NCBI GenBank assembly: GCA_016716605.1
Contig: JADJWA010000001.1
Location: 2,711,001 to 2,775,000, forward strand
Reading direction: 5' to 3'
DNA: 64,000 nt
Source of the DNA: Flavobacteriales bacterium
Lineage (GTDB): Bacteria > Bacteroidota > Bacteroidia > Flavobacteriales_F > PHOS-HE28
The notes beneath the pieces were generated by a model, which searched no databases, was not told the origin of the DNA, and saw only the letters and a list, made by a program, of their open reading frames with translations. Made by a program: the position numbers and the translations under genes. Below are positions 25,089 to 33,900 of this stretch, piece after piece. Position 1 is the first letter of the stretch, and each line of letters begins with the position of its first letter.

Positions 25089-26147
25089 TCAGCGGGAGCT
25101 GGAGGCCGCGCTGCCCGGCGGCTCGCGCCGCAGCAGCAGGAAATCCACGATGCCGCGCAGATAGCCCGCGCCATAGGCCACGTGCAGCGTGATGAAGGCC
25201 AGGAGCACGCCCGGCGCATCGCTCAGGCGATCGGCTGCGCGCAGCGCGCTGATCAGCGCCGCAACGAGGTACAGCGCCGATCCGCCCGCATAAGCGAAGG
25301 CCAGCGAAGGATGGAGCAGCGACGCGGCCGCGCCCGTGACCAGGAAGAGCACGAATGCCGCCGGGACCACTTGGCGGAAGGTGGTCACCGTGCCGTGCAA
25401 GCGGCCCACGAACGCCTTCCAATAGCCGTACTGCCAGTATTGCCTGAAGAGCTTGCGCATGCCGGCGCGCACGTAGTACCGGCTCCGGATGGCCGGGTCG
25501 AGGATGATGGTCCAGCCGGCGCGGACGAGCCGGAAATTGAGCTCGTCGTCCTGGTTGCGGGCCAAGCGCTCATCCACGAAGCCGATGGCTGCGAGCGCCT
25601 CGCGCCGGTACGCGCCGAAGGCTACGGTATCCACCTCGCCGGCCCGGCGGCCCGTGCGGAAGTGCGCGCCGCCCACGCCGAACGGATGCCCCATGGCCGC
25701 GCCGATCCGCCTGCTGGTGGCATCGGTGTACACGTTTGCGATGATGCCGCCGACGCAACCGGCCCGGGCATGCGCGCGCAAGGCGGCGATGTTCGCTTGC
25801 AGGAAATCCGCTTCCGCTTCGGCGTGGGCGCCCAGCAGCAGGCCCACGTCGTAGCCTGCGGGCTTCAATCCCAGGTTCATGGCGTGCGGCGTGGTGCGCG
25901 CCGGATTGTCCACGAGCTTGATCCACGGATGCTCCGCAGCGAGCGCCTCGATCTCCGTGCGCGTACCATCCTCGCTCAGTCCATCGCATACCCAGGCCTC
26001 GAACTTCAGGCCGCTGCGATCCGCCGCGATCAATGATCGCAGGCATCGGCCGATGTAGCCCGCTTCATTGCGGCAGGGGATCACCACACGCACCTGCGGT
26101 GCGTCAGGCAGCGGAGCCGCTGCATCCGGTTGGCGCCTGCCGGTCAT
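25089..26147 (-). CDS. Glycosyltransferase family 2 (ExoA-like), membrane-anchored
   Basis: 352 residues. GT-A fold: VRVVIPCRNEAGYIGRCLRSL at ~19-39, the acidic motif CDGLSEDGTR, GVGGAHFRTG, and RNQDDELNFRLVRAG, which holds the catalytic acidic pair. Two to three membrane helices follow at ~245-335. Similar in layout to ExoA of succinoglycan synthesis, which transfers a hexose from UDP-sugar to a lipid-linked chain at the inner membrane. Its start overlaps the stop of the upstream GT4 gene by an ATGA tetranucleotide, so it is the last gene of a three-gene polysaccharide operon. Confidence 0.9.
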   Translation of the reverse strand: MTGRRQPDAAAPLPDAPQVRVVIPCRNEAGYIGRCLRSLIAADRSGLKFEAWVCDGLSEDGTRTEIEALAAEHPWIKLVDNPARTTPHAMNLGLKPAGYDVGLLLGAHAEAEADFLQANIAALRAHARAGCVGGIIANVYTDATSRRIGAAMGHPFGVGGAHFRTGRRAGEVDTVAFGAYRREALAAIGFVDERLARNQDDELNFRLVRAGWTIILDPAIRSRYYVRAGMRKLFRQYWQYGYWKAFVGRLHGTVTTFRQVVPAAFVLFLVTGAAASLLHPSLAFAYAGGSALYLVAALISALRAADRLSDAPGVLLAFITLHVAYGAGYLRGIVDFLLLRREPPGSAASSSR

Positions 26148-27220
26148 GTGCGCTTCGCTTCAATGGCTGCCTGGATCACCGCGAGCTGCTTGGCCACGCA
26201 GTCCTTCCAATCATAGCGGGCCTGCACCAACAGCCGTCCGGCTTCGCCCATGGCCTTGCGCATGCCCGCATCACGCGCGAGCTGGAGCATGGCCTCGGCG
26301 GCGGCCTCCGGGTCTTCCTTGGGCACGATCAATCCGGTGCGGCCCTCATCCACCACTTCAGGCAACCCGCCCACGCGGCTCACCACCACAGGCAATCCGC
26401 AGGCGCTGGCCTCGATCACCGCGACGCCGAAGCTCTCGCTGTCGGTGCGGCTCAGGGCGATGCAGGCATCGAGCCGGCGCAGCTCTTCAGGCACTTGGGC
26501 GTGCGGCACCGCCCCGACGAATTCGGTCCGATCCGCGATCCTCAAGGCGCGGGCGAGCGCCTCGAGCCCATTGCGGTCGGGACCATCGCCCACGATGCGG
26601 AGCCGCGCCTGCGCGAGCGCGGGATCGCGGGCGGCCACCGCGAAGGCGCGCAGCAGCGTATCGATGCCATACTTCGGAGCCAGCGTCTTCACGGTGCCGA
26701 AGACGAGTGCGCCACCGCCTTTCGGCGCTGGGGAGAAGCGATCCAGGTCCACGCCGAACGGAACCACCGCGATCCGCGCCAGCTCCGGGCAGATGCGCCG
26801 GGTGCGCCCGGCCATCACCTCGCTCGTGCTCACCACGGCATCGGCGCGCAGCAGGTTGCGGCGCAGGAGCCAGCGGTGCAGCGGGCTGGTATCCGGGAAT
26901 TCATGCACATCGCTGCCCCAGACATTCAGGATCAATGGAACACCCTTCAATCGCGGCGCCAGCGTCCCATAGCCCGAGGCGTAATGGGCGTTGATCGCAT
27001 CGGGCCTGATGGAAAGGGCGATGCCGCGGGCCGCTGAACGGTTCAGCAGGTAGCCCAAGCCCTTGCGATGCGGCAGCAAATGCATGCGCACATCATTCCG
27101 GTAGGGCTCGCGCGGTGCGTGCTGCGTGATCACGTGAACCTCATGCCCGCGCTCCGCGAAGGCATCGGCCCACCGGCGCGTATGCACCGAGTTGGCAGCG
27201 GCCACCAGGAGCAGCTTCAT
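26144..27220 (-). CDS. Glycosyltransferase family 4
   Basis: 358 residues from ATG 27220, which overlaps the flippase stop as ATGA. GT-B fold: N-terminal LLLVAAANSVHTRRWADAFAERG, NVWGSDVHEFP in the acceptor half, and in the donor half FGTVKTLAPKYGIDTLLRAF and ESFGVAVIEASACGLPVVVSRVGGLPEVV, containing the EX7E motif. It transfers a sugar from a nucleotide donor with retention, in the cytosol. It sits between a flippase and a GT2 enzyme, all joined by overlapping start/stop codons. Confidence 0.92.
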   Translation of the reverse strand: MKLLLVAAANSVHTRRWADAFAERGHEVHVITQHAPREPYRNDVRMHLLPHRKGLGYLLNRSAARGIALSIRPDAINAHYASGYGTLAPRLKGVPLILNVWGSDVHEFPDTSPLHRWLLRRNLLRADAVVSTSEVMAGRTRRICPELARIAVVPFGVDLDRFSPAPKGGGALVFGTVKTLAPKYGIDTLLRAFAVAARDPALAQARLRIVGDGPDRNGLEALARALRIADRTEFVGAVPHAQVPEELRRLDACIALSRTDSESFGVAVIEASACGLPVVVSRVGGLPEVVDEGRTGLIVPKEDPEAAAEAMLQLARDAGMRKAMGEAGRLLVQARYDWKDCVAKQLAVIQAAIEAKRT

Positions 27221-29013
27221 GGGTCGATGGGCTTGTGCAGGGCCACGGAGCGCAGGTGGGCGAGCGTGGCCGACGCGGCTTCCGGCGACCCATCCGGGGC
27301 GTCCACCACCAAGGCTTCGCTGCCCCGCCACCAGAGGCCATCGCGCACCGTGCCGTTGCGGCAGATCAACCCTGCGGCGAAGAAGGCGGCGAACTGCGAG
27401 AAGAGCCTGCCGAGCCAGGGCCGCGCCACGCCCGGCACCCCTGCGCGGTGCACATCATCGCCCACGAAGGTGACCACCACGGGGGAGAGGCTGCTGAGCA
27501 CCGTGAACAGCCCGGCGGCCGAGCCATAGAGCGAGAGCACCACATCGGCGCGCTCGGTGATGATCAAGCGCTTGAGGCGCTGCCGGGCCAGCCAGAGCCG
27601 CCACAGCGACGTGCGGCTCTCCAGATGCATCACGCTCACGCGCGCGCCCATGGTGCCCAGGCGGTCCGCCTCGCCACGTGCATCGGCGTACACGGAGCCG
27701 CCTTCGGCCTCGGGCACCACCACCACCACTCGCAGCACGCCATCGGCCTGTGCGGCAAGGCGCCTCAATTCATCCTGCACGTAGCGGACATCGCTCCACG
27801 TGGCCAGGCCCAGGTAGCAGAGCGCCGCCAGCAGCACTACCGGCATGGTGTACCACGGCGTAGGCACCAGGAGGTGAACGAGGCCCCCGAGCAGCAGGAT
27901 CGCGAATGACTTGCTCAGGTTGATGCCGTTGCGCGGCGTGCGGAAATAGGCATCGAGCAGGCTGCGCATGCCATTGAAGTACGCGAAGGGCAATGCGCCG
28001 ATGAAGACCAGCCGCGCCATGGGCACGTACGCTTCGCCGGTGGGGCCGAGGTAGATCAGCAGCAGGGGAGAGGCGAGCAGCTCGAAGCCGGCCGTGAGCG
28101 CCACGGAGGCGAGCAGCACCAGCCGCGACATGCGGGCCACGCGGGCGGAGAGGTCGTCATATTCTCCTCGCGCGAGCTTGGCCGCAGCGGCCGGCAGCAG
28201 CAGCAGGGCCACCGGCGAGAAGGCCGCCGCAGCGATGTTCAGCAGCGTGGCGCCGAATCCCACTTCGCCGCTGAGATCGAGCCCGTGGGTGCGCAGCGCG
28301 ATGTAGCCCGGCACCGTGAGCAGCGCGCCCAGGGCCACATCGCCGGGCACGCGCGGCAGGCCATAGCGAAGGATCTCGCCTCGCTCGCGGCGCACGGGGC
28401 CATCGTCCTGGATCAGGTCTGGCGCCATGGCCACCAAGGGCGGCAGCAGCCAGCTGACGGCTGTGGCCCAGAGCGCGCTGGGCATGTCGGTGAAGAGCAC
28501 CAAGGCGAGGCAGGGGCCGATGGCCAGCACGATGAGCTGCAGGGCATTGGCCGCCACGATCCGCCCCCTGCCGCGCAGATAGCCGTAGGCTACGCCATGC
28601 GCCGCCATGCCGAAGGTCATGGCGCCGATGGGCGGAACCAGCGCAGCGCTCCCGCTGTCGCCGAAGAGCATCCAGGCCAGCGGCTCGGCGAGCACGATGC
28701 TCAGCACGCTCACCAGCACGCCCAGCGGCGCCACCACGGAGAATGCGCCGCGCAGGTAGCGTCGGGCGGCATCGGGCGCGGCATCCATGGCCACGAAGCG
28801 GGTGAGGCCCACCATGGCTCCCATGAGCACCACCGGGAAAAGGAAGGCCACGGTGCGACGCGCGATCACGTACAGGTCGAGATCGACCTTGCTCTGTTCC
28901 GCCGCCAAGCGGAAGGACAGCACCATGCCCAGCAGGGCAAGCCCCTCGGTGCCGAAGGTGAGCAGGGTATCGCGCCCCAAACGGAAACCGGGGGTGCGTG
29001 CGTTTCCGGACAT
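27217..29013 (-). CDS. Wzx-like polysaccharide flippase fused to a GT4 N-terminal half
   Basis: 598 residues. Residues ~1-430 carry about 12 hydrophobic segments with the layout of MATE/MOP-type O-antigen flippases (TLLTFGTEGLALLGMVLSFRL, RYGLPRVPGDVALGALLTVPGY). Residues ~435-598 are soluble and resemble the acceptor half of a GT-B glycosyltransferase (SVYADARGEADRLGTMGARVSVM, ERADVVLSLYGSAAG, VVVTFVGDDVHRAG), but the nucleotide-sugar-binding C-terminal half is absent. The next gene is a complete GT4, so this is not a simple gene split. First gene of the operon; a TATTTTCG -7 element lies 6 nt upstream. Confidence 0.8.
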   Translation of the reverse strand: MSGNARTPGFRLGRDTLLTFGTEGLALLGMVLSFRLAAEQSKVDLDLYVIARRTVAFLFPVVLMGAMVGLTRFVAMDAAPDAARRYLRGAFSVVAPLGVLVSVLSIVLAEPLAWMLFGDSGSAALVPPIGAMTFGMAAHGVAYGYLRGRGRIVAANALQLIVLAIGPCLALVLFTDMPSALWATAVSWLLPPLVAMAPDLIQDDGPVRRERGEILRYGLPRVPGDVALGALLTVPGYIALRTHGLDLSGEVGFGATLLNIAAAAFSPVALLLLPAAAAKLARGEYDDLSARVARMSRLVLLASVALTAGFELLASPLLLIYLGPTGEAYVPMARLVFIGALPFAYFNGMRSLLDAYFRTPRNGINLSKSFAILLLGGLVHLLVPTPWYTMPVVLLAALCYLGLATWSDVRYVQDELRRLAAQADGVLRVVVVVPEAEGGSVYADARGEADRLGTMGARVSVMHLESRTSLWRLWLARQRLKRLIITERADVVLSLYGSAAGLFTVLSSLSPVVVTFVGDDVHRAGVPGVARPWLGRLFSQFAAFFAAGLICRNGTVRDGLWWRGSEALVVDAPDGSPEAASATLAHLRSVALHKPIDP

Positions 29014-29019
29014 GGCGGG

Positions 29020-29027
29020 CGAAAATA
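29020..29027 (-). promoter_or_regulatory. Predicted -7 element (TATTTTCG on - strand) of the polysaccharide operon
   Basis: 6 nt before the flippase ATG; divergent from the NfeD promoter at 29097. Confidence 0.5.
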
Positions 29028-29096
29028 CCGGACGCCGCCCGGCCCGCAGGCCCGCCGCTCATCAGAAGCGCGGCCAGCGTGTACCCAAGCCCCGTC

Positions 29097-29104
29097 TATC
29101 TTCG
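29097..29104 (+). promoter_or_regulatory. Predicted -7 element (TATCTTCG) of the nfeD-SPFH operon
   Basis: 12 nt before the ATG at 29117. Confidence 0.5.
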
Positions 29105-29116
29105 ACGGCGAACAAC

Positions 29117-29569
29117 ATGGCAGACCTGAATCTCTCCCCGTACCACTGGTGGGCCGCAGCCGCCATCGTGCTGCTGATCGCCGAGATCTTCGTGCCCGGC
29201 TTCTGGCTCTTCTGCGTGAGCATGGGCTGCTTCGCGGCCAGCGGCGCGGCTTTCCTGGGCGCTGGCATCTCCGTGCAGCTCATCGCCTGCGCGGCGGTCT
29301 CCCTAACGGCTTTCTTCACGCTCCGCCCCTTGCTCATGAAGCGCATGTGGAAGGACAATGGCGTGCGCACCAACGTGGATGCGCTCGTGGGCCAGCGCGG
29401 GCGCGTCACCCAGGATTTCGAGGCCGGCCTCCGCCTGGGCCGCGTGTCCGTGGGCGGCGACGATTGGCGCGCCGAGTGCGTGAGCGATCATGCCCTCCGC
29501 GTGGGCGATGTGGTGGAGGTGGTGCGCGTGGACAGCAACACCGTGATCGTGAAGCCCGTGGCGCCATGA
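29117..29569 (+). CDS. NfeD family membrane protein
   Basis: 150 residues from ATG 29117. Three membrane helices in residues ~8-80 (WAAAAIVLLIAEIFVPGFW, SVQLIACAAVSLTAFFTLRPLL), then a C-terminal OB-fold (LVGQRGRVTQDFEAGLRLGRVSVGGDDW, VVEVVRVDSNTVIVKP). NfeD proteins pair with SPFH/stomatin proteins in membrane microdomains and are encoded next to them, as here with the gene at 29683. The 5' in-frame extension overlaps the divergent operon and is not used. Confidence 0.9.
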   Translation: MADLNLSPYHWWAAAAIVLLIAEIFVPGFWLFCVSMGCFAASGAAFLGAGISVQLIACAAVSLTAFFTLRPLLMKRMWKDNGVRTNVDALVGQRGRVTQDFEAGLRLGRVSVGGDDWRAECVSDHALRVGDVVEVVRVDSNTVIVKPVAP

Positions 29570-29596
29570 CGCTTGGAGGTTGAGATCGCTTGAGAC

Positions 29597-29675
29597 CTGA
29601 ACCCCTCAACCCCTCAACCCCTCAACCCCCAACCCCCAACCCCCAACCCTCAACCCCTCAACCCCTCAACCCTCC
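29597..29675 (+). repeat. CCTCAACC / CCCCAAC low-complexity tandem repeat
   Basis: About 80 nt of near-perfect (CCTCAAC)n and (CCCCAAC)n units in the nfeD-SPFH spacer, ending 8 nt before the SPFH ATG. It contains CAACCCTCAAC (29644-29654), which also appears in two leaders of the ABC exporter operon. Confidence 0.85.
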
Positions 29676-29682
29676 GATCATC

Positions 29683-30672
29683 ATGACCGACTACATCATC
29701 CCCGCGCTGTTAGTGGCCTTCGCCTTCGTGATCATCGCCAAGGGCGTGCGCATCATCCAGCAGAGCGAAGCCATGGTGATCGAGCGCTTCGGGAAGTACC
29801 GCACCACGCTCACCGCCGGCTTCAACATCATCATCCCGGTCTTCGACAAGCCGCGCGAGATCGTGTACCGCTTCACGCGCGACCTGCCCGATGGCAACAA
29901 GTACGTGCAGTTCCAGCGCAAGGAGCGGATCGACCTGCGCGAGACGGTCTATGACTTCCCGCGCCAGAACGTGATCACCAAGGACAACGTGATGACCGAG
30001 ATCAACGCGCTGCTCTACTTCCAGATCATGGATCCGGTGAAGGCCATGTACGAGATCGAGAACCTGCCCCTGGCCATCGAGAAGCTCACGCAGACCACGC
30101 TCCGCAACGTGATCGGCGAGCTCGACCTCGACGAGACCCTCACCAGCCGCGACACGATCAACGCCAAGCTGCGCGCCATCCTCGACGAGGCCAGCAACAA
30201 GTGGGGCGTGAAGGTGAACCGCGTGGAGCTGCAGGACATCAACCCGCCGCGCGACATCCGCGAGGCCATGGAGAAGCAGATGCGCGCTGAGCGCGACCGC
30301 CGCGCGCAGATCATCGACGCCGAGGGCAGCAAGCGCGCCGCGATCCTGCAGGCCGAGGGCGTGCAGCAGGCGCAGATCACCGAAGCCGAGGGCCAGAAGC
30401 AGAGCCAGATCCTGGAGGCCGAAGGCGACGCCCAGGCCCGCATCCGCCGCGCGCAGGGCGAGGCCGAGGCCATCAAGCTCGTGACCCAGGCCATCAGCGG
30501 CGCCAAGGCCGACCCCGCCAACTACCTCATCGCCATGAAGTACCTGGAGACCCTCACCAGCATGACCAGCGGCCAGAACAACAAGGTGATCTACATGCCC
30601 TACGAGGCCACCGGCGTGCTCAGCAGCGTGGGCGGCATCAAGGAGATGCTGGACATGAACAAGAAGGGCTGA
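29683..30672 (+). CDS. SPFH / stomatin-like (paraslipin) membrane protein
   Basis: 329 residues from ATG 29683. N-terminal membrane helix (~5-22), SPFH domain at ~25-200 (QQSEAMVIERFGKYRTTLTAGFNIIIPVFDK, VELQDINPPRDIREAMEKQMRAERDRRAQI), then a long Ala/Glu-rich coiled coil with repeats of the type AEGxxQAxIxxAEGxxQ (~205-275), and a C-terminal YLIAMKYLETL region. Such proteins form ring or cage oligomers in lipid-raft-like domains with NfeD, whose gene precedes it. Known family; specific role here unknown. Confidence 0.93.
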   Translation: MTDYIIPALLVAFAFVIIAKGVRIIQQSEAMVIERFGKYRTTLTAGFNIIIPVFDKPREIVYRFTRDLPDGNKYVQFQRKERIDLRETVYDFPRQNVITKDNVMTEINALLYFQIMDPVKAMYEIENLPLAIEKLTQTTLRNVIGELDLDETLTSRDTINAKLRAILDEASNKWGVKVNRVELQDINPPRDIREAMEKQMRAERDRRAQIIDAEGSKRAAILQAEGVQQAQITEAEGQKQSQILEAEGDAQARIRRAQGEAEAIKLVTQAISGAKADPANYLIAMKYLETLTSMTSGQNNKVIYMPYEATGVLSSVGGIKEMLDMNKKG

Positions 30673-31049
30673 TCACTAATAGGGTAATGATGCGCCAGGG
30701 GTATGAGCCCGGCGGGTCAATGCCTCCCGGGGTAATCTCCACCTCGAAAGGTCCTTGCACGATTACCGCTCCGCACGAACACCTCCGCAGTGGCCTGCGG
30801 TCTGCGGCTGACCTGCGGCCGCCGAGGCTCGACTTCTTTTCTCGACAGGCGTCCGCCCCGCTAACGCGGATCTGTAGCGCTGCCGCGGATCTTGGATCCG
30901 TGGCCACGCTTAACGCAGGGGCAGCGCGATCAGTTGGGGCCCATACGGTCGCATGGATGCGATTTGCACGTTGGCCGCGCCATTCCTCTTCAGCCCGCAC
31001 TCCTGAACCTTGCCCGACAGACTGCGTTACTTTTCACCACCAAGCCGTC
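30673..31049 (+). other. 377-nt intergenic region
   Basis: No convincing gene. It contains one copy of a repeated ~26-nt sequence (see 30824), two direct GCGGATCT copies near 30866 and 30884, and an AACCTTGC element near 31007 that may serve the following lipoprotein gene. Nothing else could be identified. Confidence 0.6.
30824..30849 (+). repeat. Intergenic repeat copy 1
   Basis: GAGGCTCGACTTC then TTTTCTCGACAGG; near-identical to 31642-31666 across the P460-like gene. Confidence 0.6.
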
Positions 31050-31565
31050 ATGATGCGCCGCACATTCCCCGCATTGATCGCCATCGCCGCTGCCCTGGCC
31101 GTCTTGCACGCGTGCAAGCACGAGGCCGATGCATCGCCCACCGACCTCGAATTGCTGGCGCGCGCCAGCGGCATGGAAGCCGATGTGTGGTACAAGTTCA
31201 GTGATGCACTGCTGCCGCGCACGAGCGGGTCGGGGCATGCGGAGGCTTTCCTGCGAACGCGCTTCAACGACATCGCCGCTGCGCATCTCGACACCATGGG
31301 CAAAGTGATGGAGGGCACCATGTTCGCTGAGGGTTCGCTGGTGGTGAAGGAGCTTTGGCCCGAGGCTTCGGGCCTTGGCACCTATGCGGTGATGCTGAAG
31401 CGCAGCGGCGACCCGGCCGCCGATGAGAACGGCTGGGTCTGGGGCTACATCCGCAGCAATGGCCAGGTTCGCGAATCGGTGATCAACCGCGGTGCGGTGT
31501 GCAAAGGCTGCCACGGCGGAGCGGGCAACATCAATGGCACCTTGATGAACGCTGCGTACCCGTAG
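31050..31565 (+). CDS. Cytochrome P460-like lipoprotein with one CXXCH motif
   Basis: 171 residues from ATG 31050; an alternative ATG is the next codon. A lipoprotein signal is visible (AAALAVLHAC, lipobox Cys ~23). The body has FNDIAAAHLDTMGKVMEGTMFAEGSLVVKELW and a C-terminal heme-binding CKGCH followed by GGAGNINGTLMN. The layout (W..YIRSNGQV, late CXXCH) matches the cytochrome P460 family, periplasmic heme proteins that oxidise hydroxylamine or bind NO. P460 needs a Lys cross-link to heme, which I cannot place. It stands alone between two intergenic stretches that share a repeat. Confidence 0.7.
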   Translation: MMRRTFPALIAIAAALAVLHACKHEADASPTDLELLARASGMEADVWYKFSDALLPRTSGSGHAEAFLRTRFNDIAAAHLDTMGKVMEGTMFAEGSLVVKELWPEASGLGTYAVMLKRSGDPAADENGWVWGYIRSNGQVRESVINRGAVCKGCHGGAGNINGTLMNAAYP

Positions 31566-31641
31566 GACGATGGTCGGGTACCTGCCCCTGGCCCCTCGGC
31601 CTCCGCAGGGCGACCACGAGCGCGGCCCCTGCGGCCATGGA

Positions 31642-31666
31642 GCCTCGACTTCCTTTTCTCGACAGG
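31642..31666 (+). repeat. Intergenic repeat copy 2
   Basis: GCCTCGACTTCC then TTTTCTCGACAGG; matches 30824-30849 except for one base and one extra C, and both are followed by GTCCG or TCCG. It lies in the 292-nt spacer before the T9SS gene. Confidence 0.6.
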
Positions 31667-31830
31667 GTCCGGCACAGACTGTGAAGGCGGGCCAGAGCGT
31701 TCGCCACGGCAAGGACCAGCAAGTCCGTTACTTCCTGGTTGGGGTGGTGCAGCACGGCGGCGGTGAGGGGCGTCCGTCGAAGTGCGATCGAAGTTGAATG
31801 GGGTGGTGGAAGCGATAGGTGCGGGTCTCC

Positions 31831-31838
31831 TATCTTGC
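31831..31838 (+). promoter_or_regulatory. Predicted -7 element (TATCTTGC)
   Basis: 19 nt before the ATG at 31858. Confidence 0.45.
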
Positions 31839-31857
31839 CCATCCTAACCAGGAATCC

Positions 31858-33828
31858 ATGCGCCACCCGGTACTCACCTGCCTGTTTGCATTCGCACTTA
31901 CCGCACCGGCCCAGACCGTGCTCTTCAGCGAGGACTTCGATGGAAGCCCCGCCTTTGCCATCAACACCGCCGATCAAGGGGGCGCGACCGCCTCGCCAGA
32001 CAACACCTGGCTGATCAATAACGTGTACGCCGGGGGCAGCGGCAGCGTGATCTGCTTCGGCTTCCCGTTGCCGTTCAGCGTGGGCAACACGCCCAGCCAG
32101 CCCGCGGGCATTTCCAATGCGAACGGCAATTACCTGCACATCACCAGCGTGGCTGCGCAGAACAGCGGCATCCTCAGCTGCTGCTTCCTGGCCGCCGATG
32201 GCCTTTGCGCCAACGCTGCCAGCCATTTCGCGCGCATGACCACCGATGTGGCCACCGGCGCGGCCGATATCACCCTCAGCTTCTGGTGGCTGTGCGCGGG
32301 CGGCAGCAATAACTACGGCGAGGTTTACTACAGCACCAACAGCGGGGCGAGTTGGAACCTGATCAGCACCCCGATCAGCCAGTACCGCAACCAATCGAAC
32401 TGGGTGCAGCAGAGCATCACGCTGCCCGACTTCAGCAACCAGGCCACCTTGCGCTTCGGCTTCCGCTTCTTCAATGGCACCACCACCGCTGCGCAGGATC
32501 CCGCATTCGCCGTTGACGATGTGGTGATCACCTCGGCCATTGATGTTCCGCCCTCGATCGTCACCAGCGCCATCGCCGGTAGCAGCTTCTGCCAGGGCGC
32601 GCAAGTGAATGTGCCGTACACGATCACCGGGAGCTTCACCGGCGGCAACGTGTTCACCGCGCAGCTCAGCGATGCCAGTGGGAGCTTCGCTTCGCCCACC
32701 GACATTGGATCGGTGACCAGCACATCCGCGGGCAGCATCGCCTGCACCATCCCCATCGCCACGCCGCCCGGCAGCGGCTACCGCATCCGCGTGGTGAGCA
32801 GCGCGCCTGCACTGACAGGCACCGATAATGGCGTGAGCCTCACGATCAGTGCGGCGCCGTACGCCGGCCCCGATGGCAGCGTGACGCTCTGCAAGAATTC
32901 AGGCACCTACAACCTGCTCGATTACATGACCGGTGCGTCGGCCTGCGGGGCATGGACAGGCCCCAATGCGCTGCCATTCAGCGGCCAGCTCGACACCTAC
33001 ACGGATCCAGGCGGCGTGTACACCTACAACACCAATTGCCCCGGCGGCTGTCCACAGGATCAAGCCACGCTCACCGTTACGCTCCTGAACCCGGCGAATG
33101 CTGGGCTTGATGTGAGCACGGCCCTTTGCACCGGCGGCAGCAACCCGCCCTTGGTGAGCTATGTGAACGGCGGTGATGCCACGGGCATCTTCTTCTACAA
33201 TGGCCAGCCCACCACCAACGCGCTGCTCACCGCGCCAGGCAGCTACAATGTGCTGTACGTGGTGTTCGGCACTTCGCCCTGCATCAACGACACGGCCGAG
33301 TTCCTCTTCACCGTGAATGCGGCGCCTGATGCCGGAAGCAGCACCACGGTGACCATATGCCTGAATGATCCTCCCGTGTCTCTGATCACCTTGCTCGGAG
33401 GCACGCCTGATCCTGGCGGTGTTTGGACGAACCCGGTGGGCACGCCGGTGAGCGGGACCTTTACCCCGGGCACGAGCCAGCCCGGGCTTTACACCTACGC
33501 CGTGGCTGGCCTTGCGCCGTGCGCCGATGCGCAAGCCTTCGTGGCTGTGGTGGTGGATCCCTGCTCCGGCATCAGCGAAGCGGCCTCTGCCGAGCCCCTG
33601 AGCTATAGGGGGCAGCAGGGTACGGAGCACGTGGTTGACCTGGGCGCGAGGACGGCCAAGGGACTTGAGGTGTTCGATGCACTGGGGGCCATGCGCTGGA
33701 GCGTGACTGGTCCGCTCCACGGCGTGCAGCGATTCGACATGGGCCAACGGCCTGCAGGCATCTACTTCCTGCGACTGGCGGGCGATCCCGATGGCCAAGT
33801 GCTGCGCTTCCTACACAGCGACTGGTAG
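31858..33828 (+). CDS. T9SS type A sorting-domain secreted protein
   Basis: 656 residues. Signal peptide at 1-19 (LTCLFAFALTAPAQ). Residues ~20-215 look like a jelly-roll/MAM-type domain with a choice-of-anchor pattern (EDFDGSPAFAIN, DITLSFWWLCAGGSNNYGEVYYSTNSG, LRFGFRFFNGT). Several Ig-like modules follow, then a C-terminal domain of ~75 residues (VFDALGAMRWSV, GVQRFDMGQRPAGIYFLRL) typical of the T9SS Por sorting signal. Exported and probably anchored on the surface. Substrate unknown. Confidence 0.88.
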   Translation: MRHPVLTCLFAFALTAPAQTVLFSEDFDGSPAFAINTADQGGATASPDNTWLINNVYAGGSGSVICFGFPLPFSVGNTPSQPAGISNANGNYLHITSVAAQNSGILSCCFLAADGLCANAASHFARMTTDVATGAADITLSFWWLCAGGSNNYGEVYYSTNSGASWNLISTPISQYRNQSNWVQQSITLPDFSNQATLRFGFRFFNGTTTAAQDPAFAVDDVVITSAIDVPPSIVTSAIAGSSFCQGAQVNVPYTITGSFTGGNVFTAQLSDASGSFASPTDIGSVTSTSAGSIACTIPIATPPGSGYRIRVVSSAPALTGTDNGVSLTISAAPYAGPDGSVTLCKNSGTYNLLDYMTGASACGAWTGPNALPFSGQLDTYTDPGGVYTYNTNCPGGCPQDQATLTVTLLNPANAGLDVSTALCTGGSNPPLVSYVNGGDATGIFFYNGQPTTNALLTAPGSYNVLYVVFGTSPCINDTAEFLFTVNAAPDAGSSTTVTICLNDPPVSLITLLGGTPDPGGVWTNPVGTPVSGTFTPGTSQPGLYTYAVAGLAPCADAQAFVAVVVDPCSGISEAASAEPLSYRGQQGTEHVVDLGARTAKGLEVFDALGAMRWSVTGPLHGVQRFDMGQRPAGIYFLRLAGDPDGQVLRFLHSDW

Positions 33829-33889
33829 CCTGTGCAGAAGATGTGCATAACCCGAGGCTCCGAAAATTGGCCGTCCTTGGGCCCTGTCC

Positions 33890-33897
33890 TACGTTCG
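33890..33897 (+). promoter_or_regulatory. Predicted -7 element (TACGTTCG) of the candidate ncRNA
   Basis: TAnnTTCG match. With the usual short gap, transcription would begin around 33901, exactly where the 5' arm CACCGAA starts. Confidence 0.5.
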
Positions 33898-33900
33898 TCT

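Noticed and set aside
29597..29675. Possible CRISPR-like tandem array
   Set aside because: Units are 7-8 nt with no spacers; a simple microsatellite.
30687..31049. N-terminal extension of the P460-like protein from an upstream in-frame ATG
   Set aside because: The lipoprotein signal begins at 31050, and the extension has no signal or conserved pattern.
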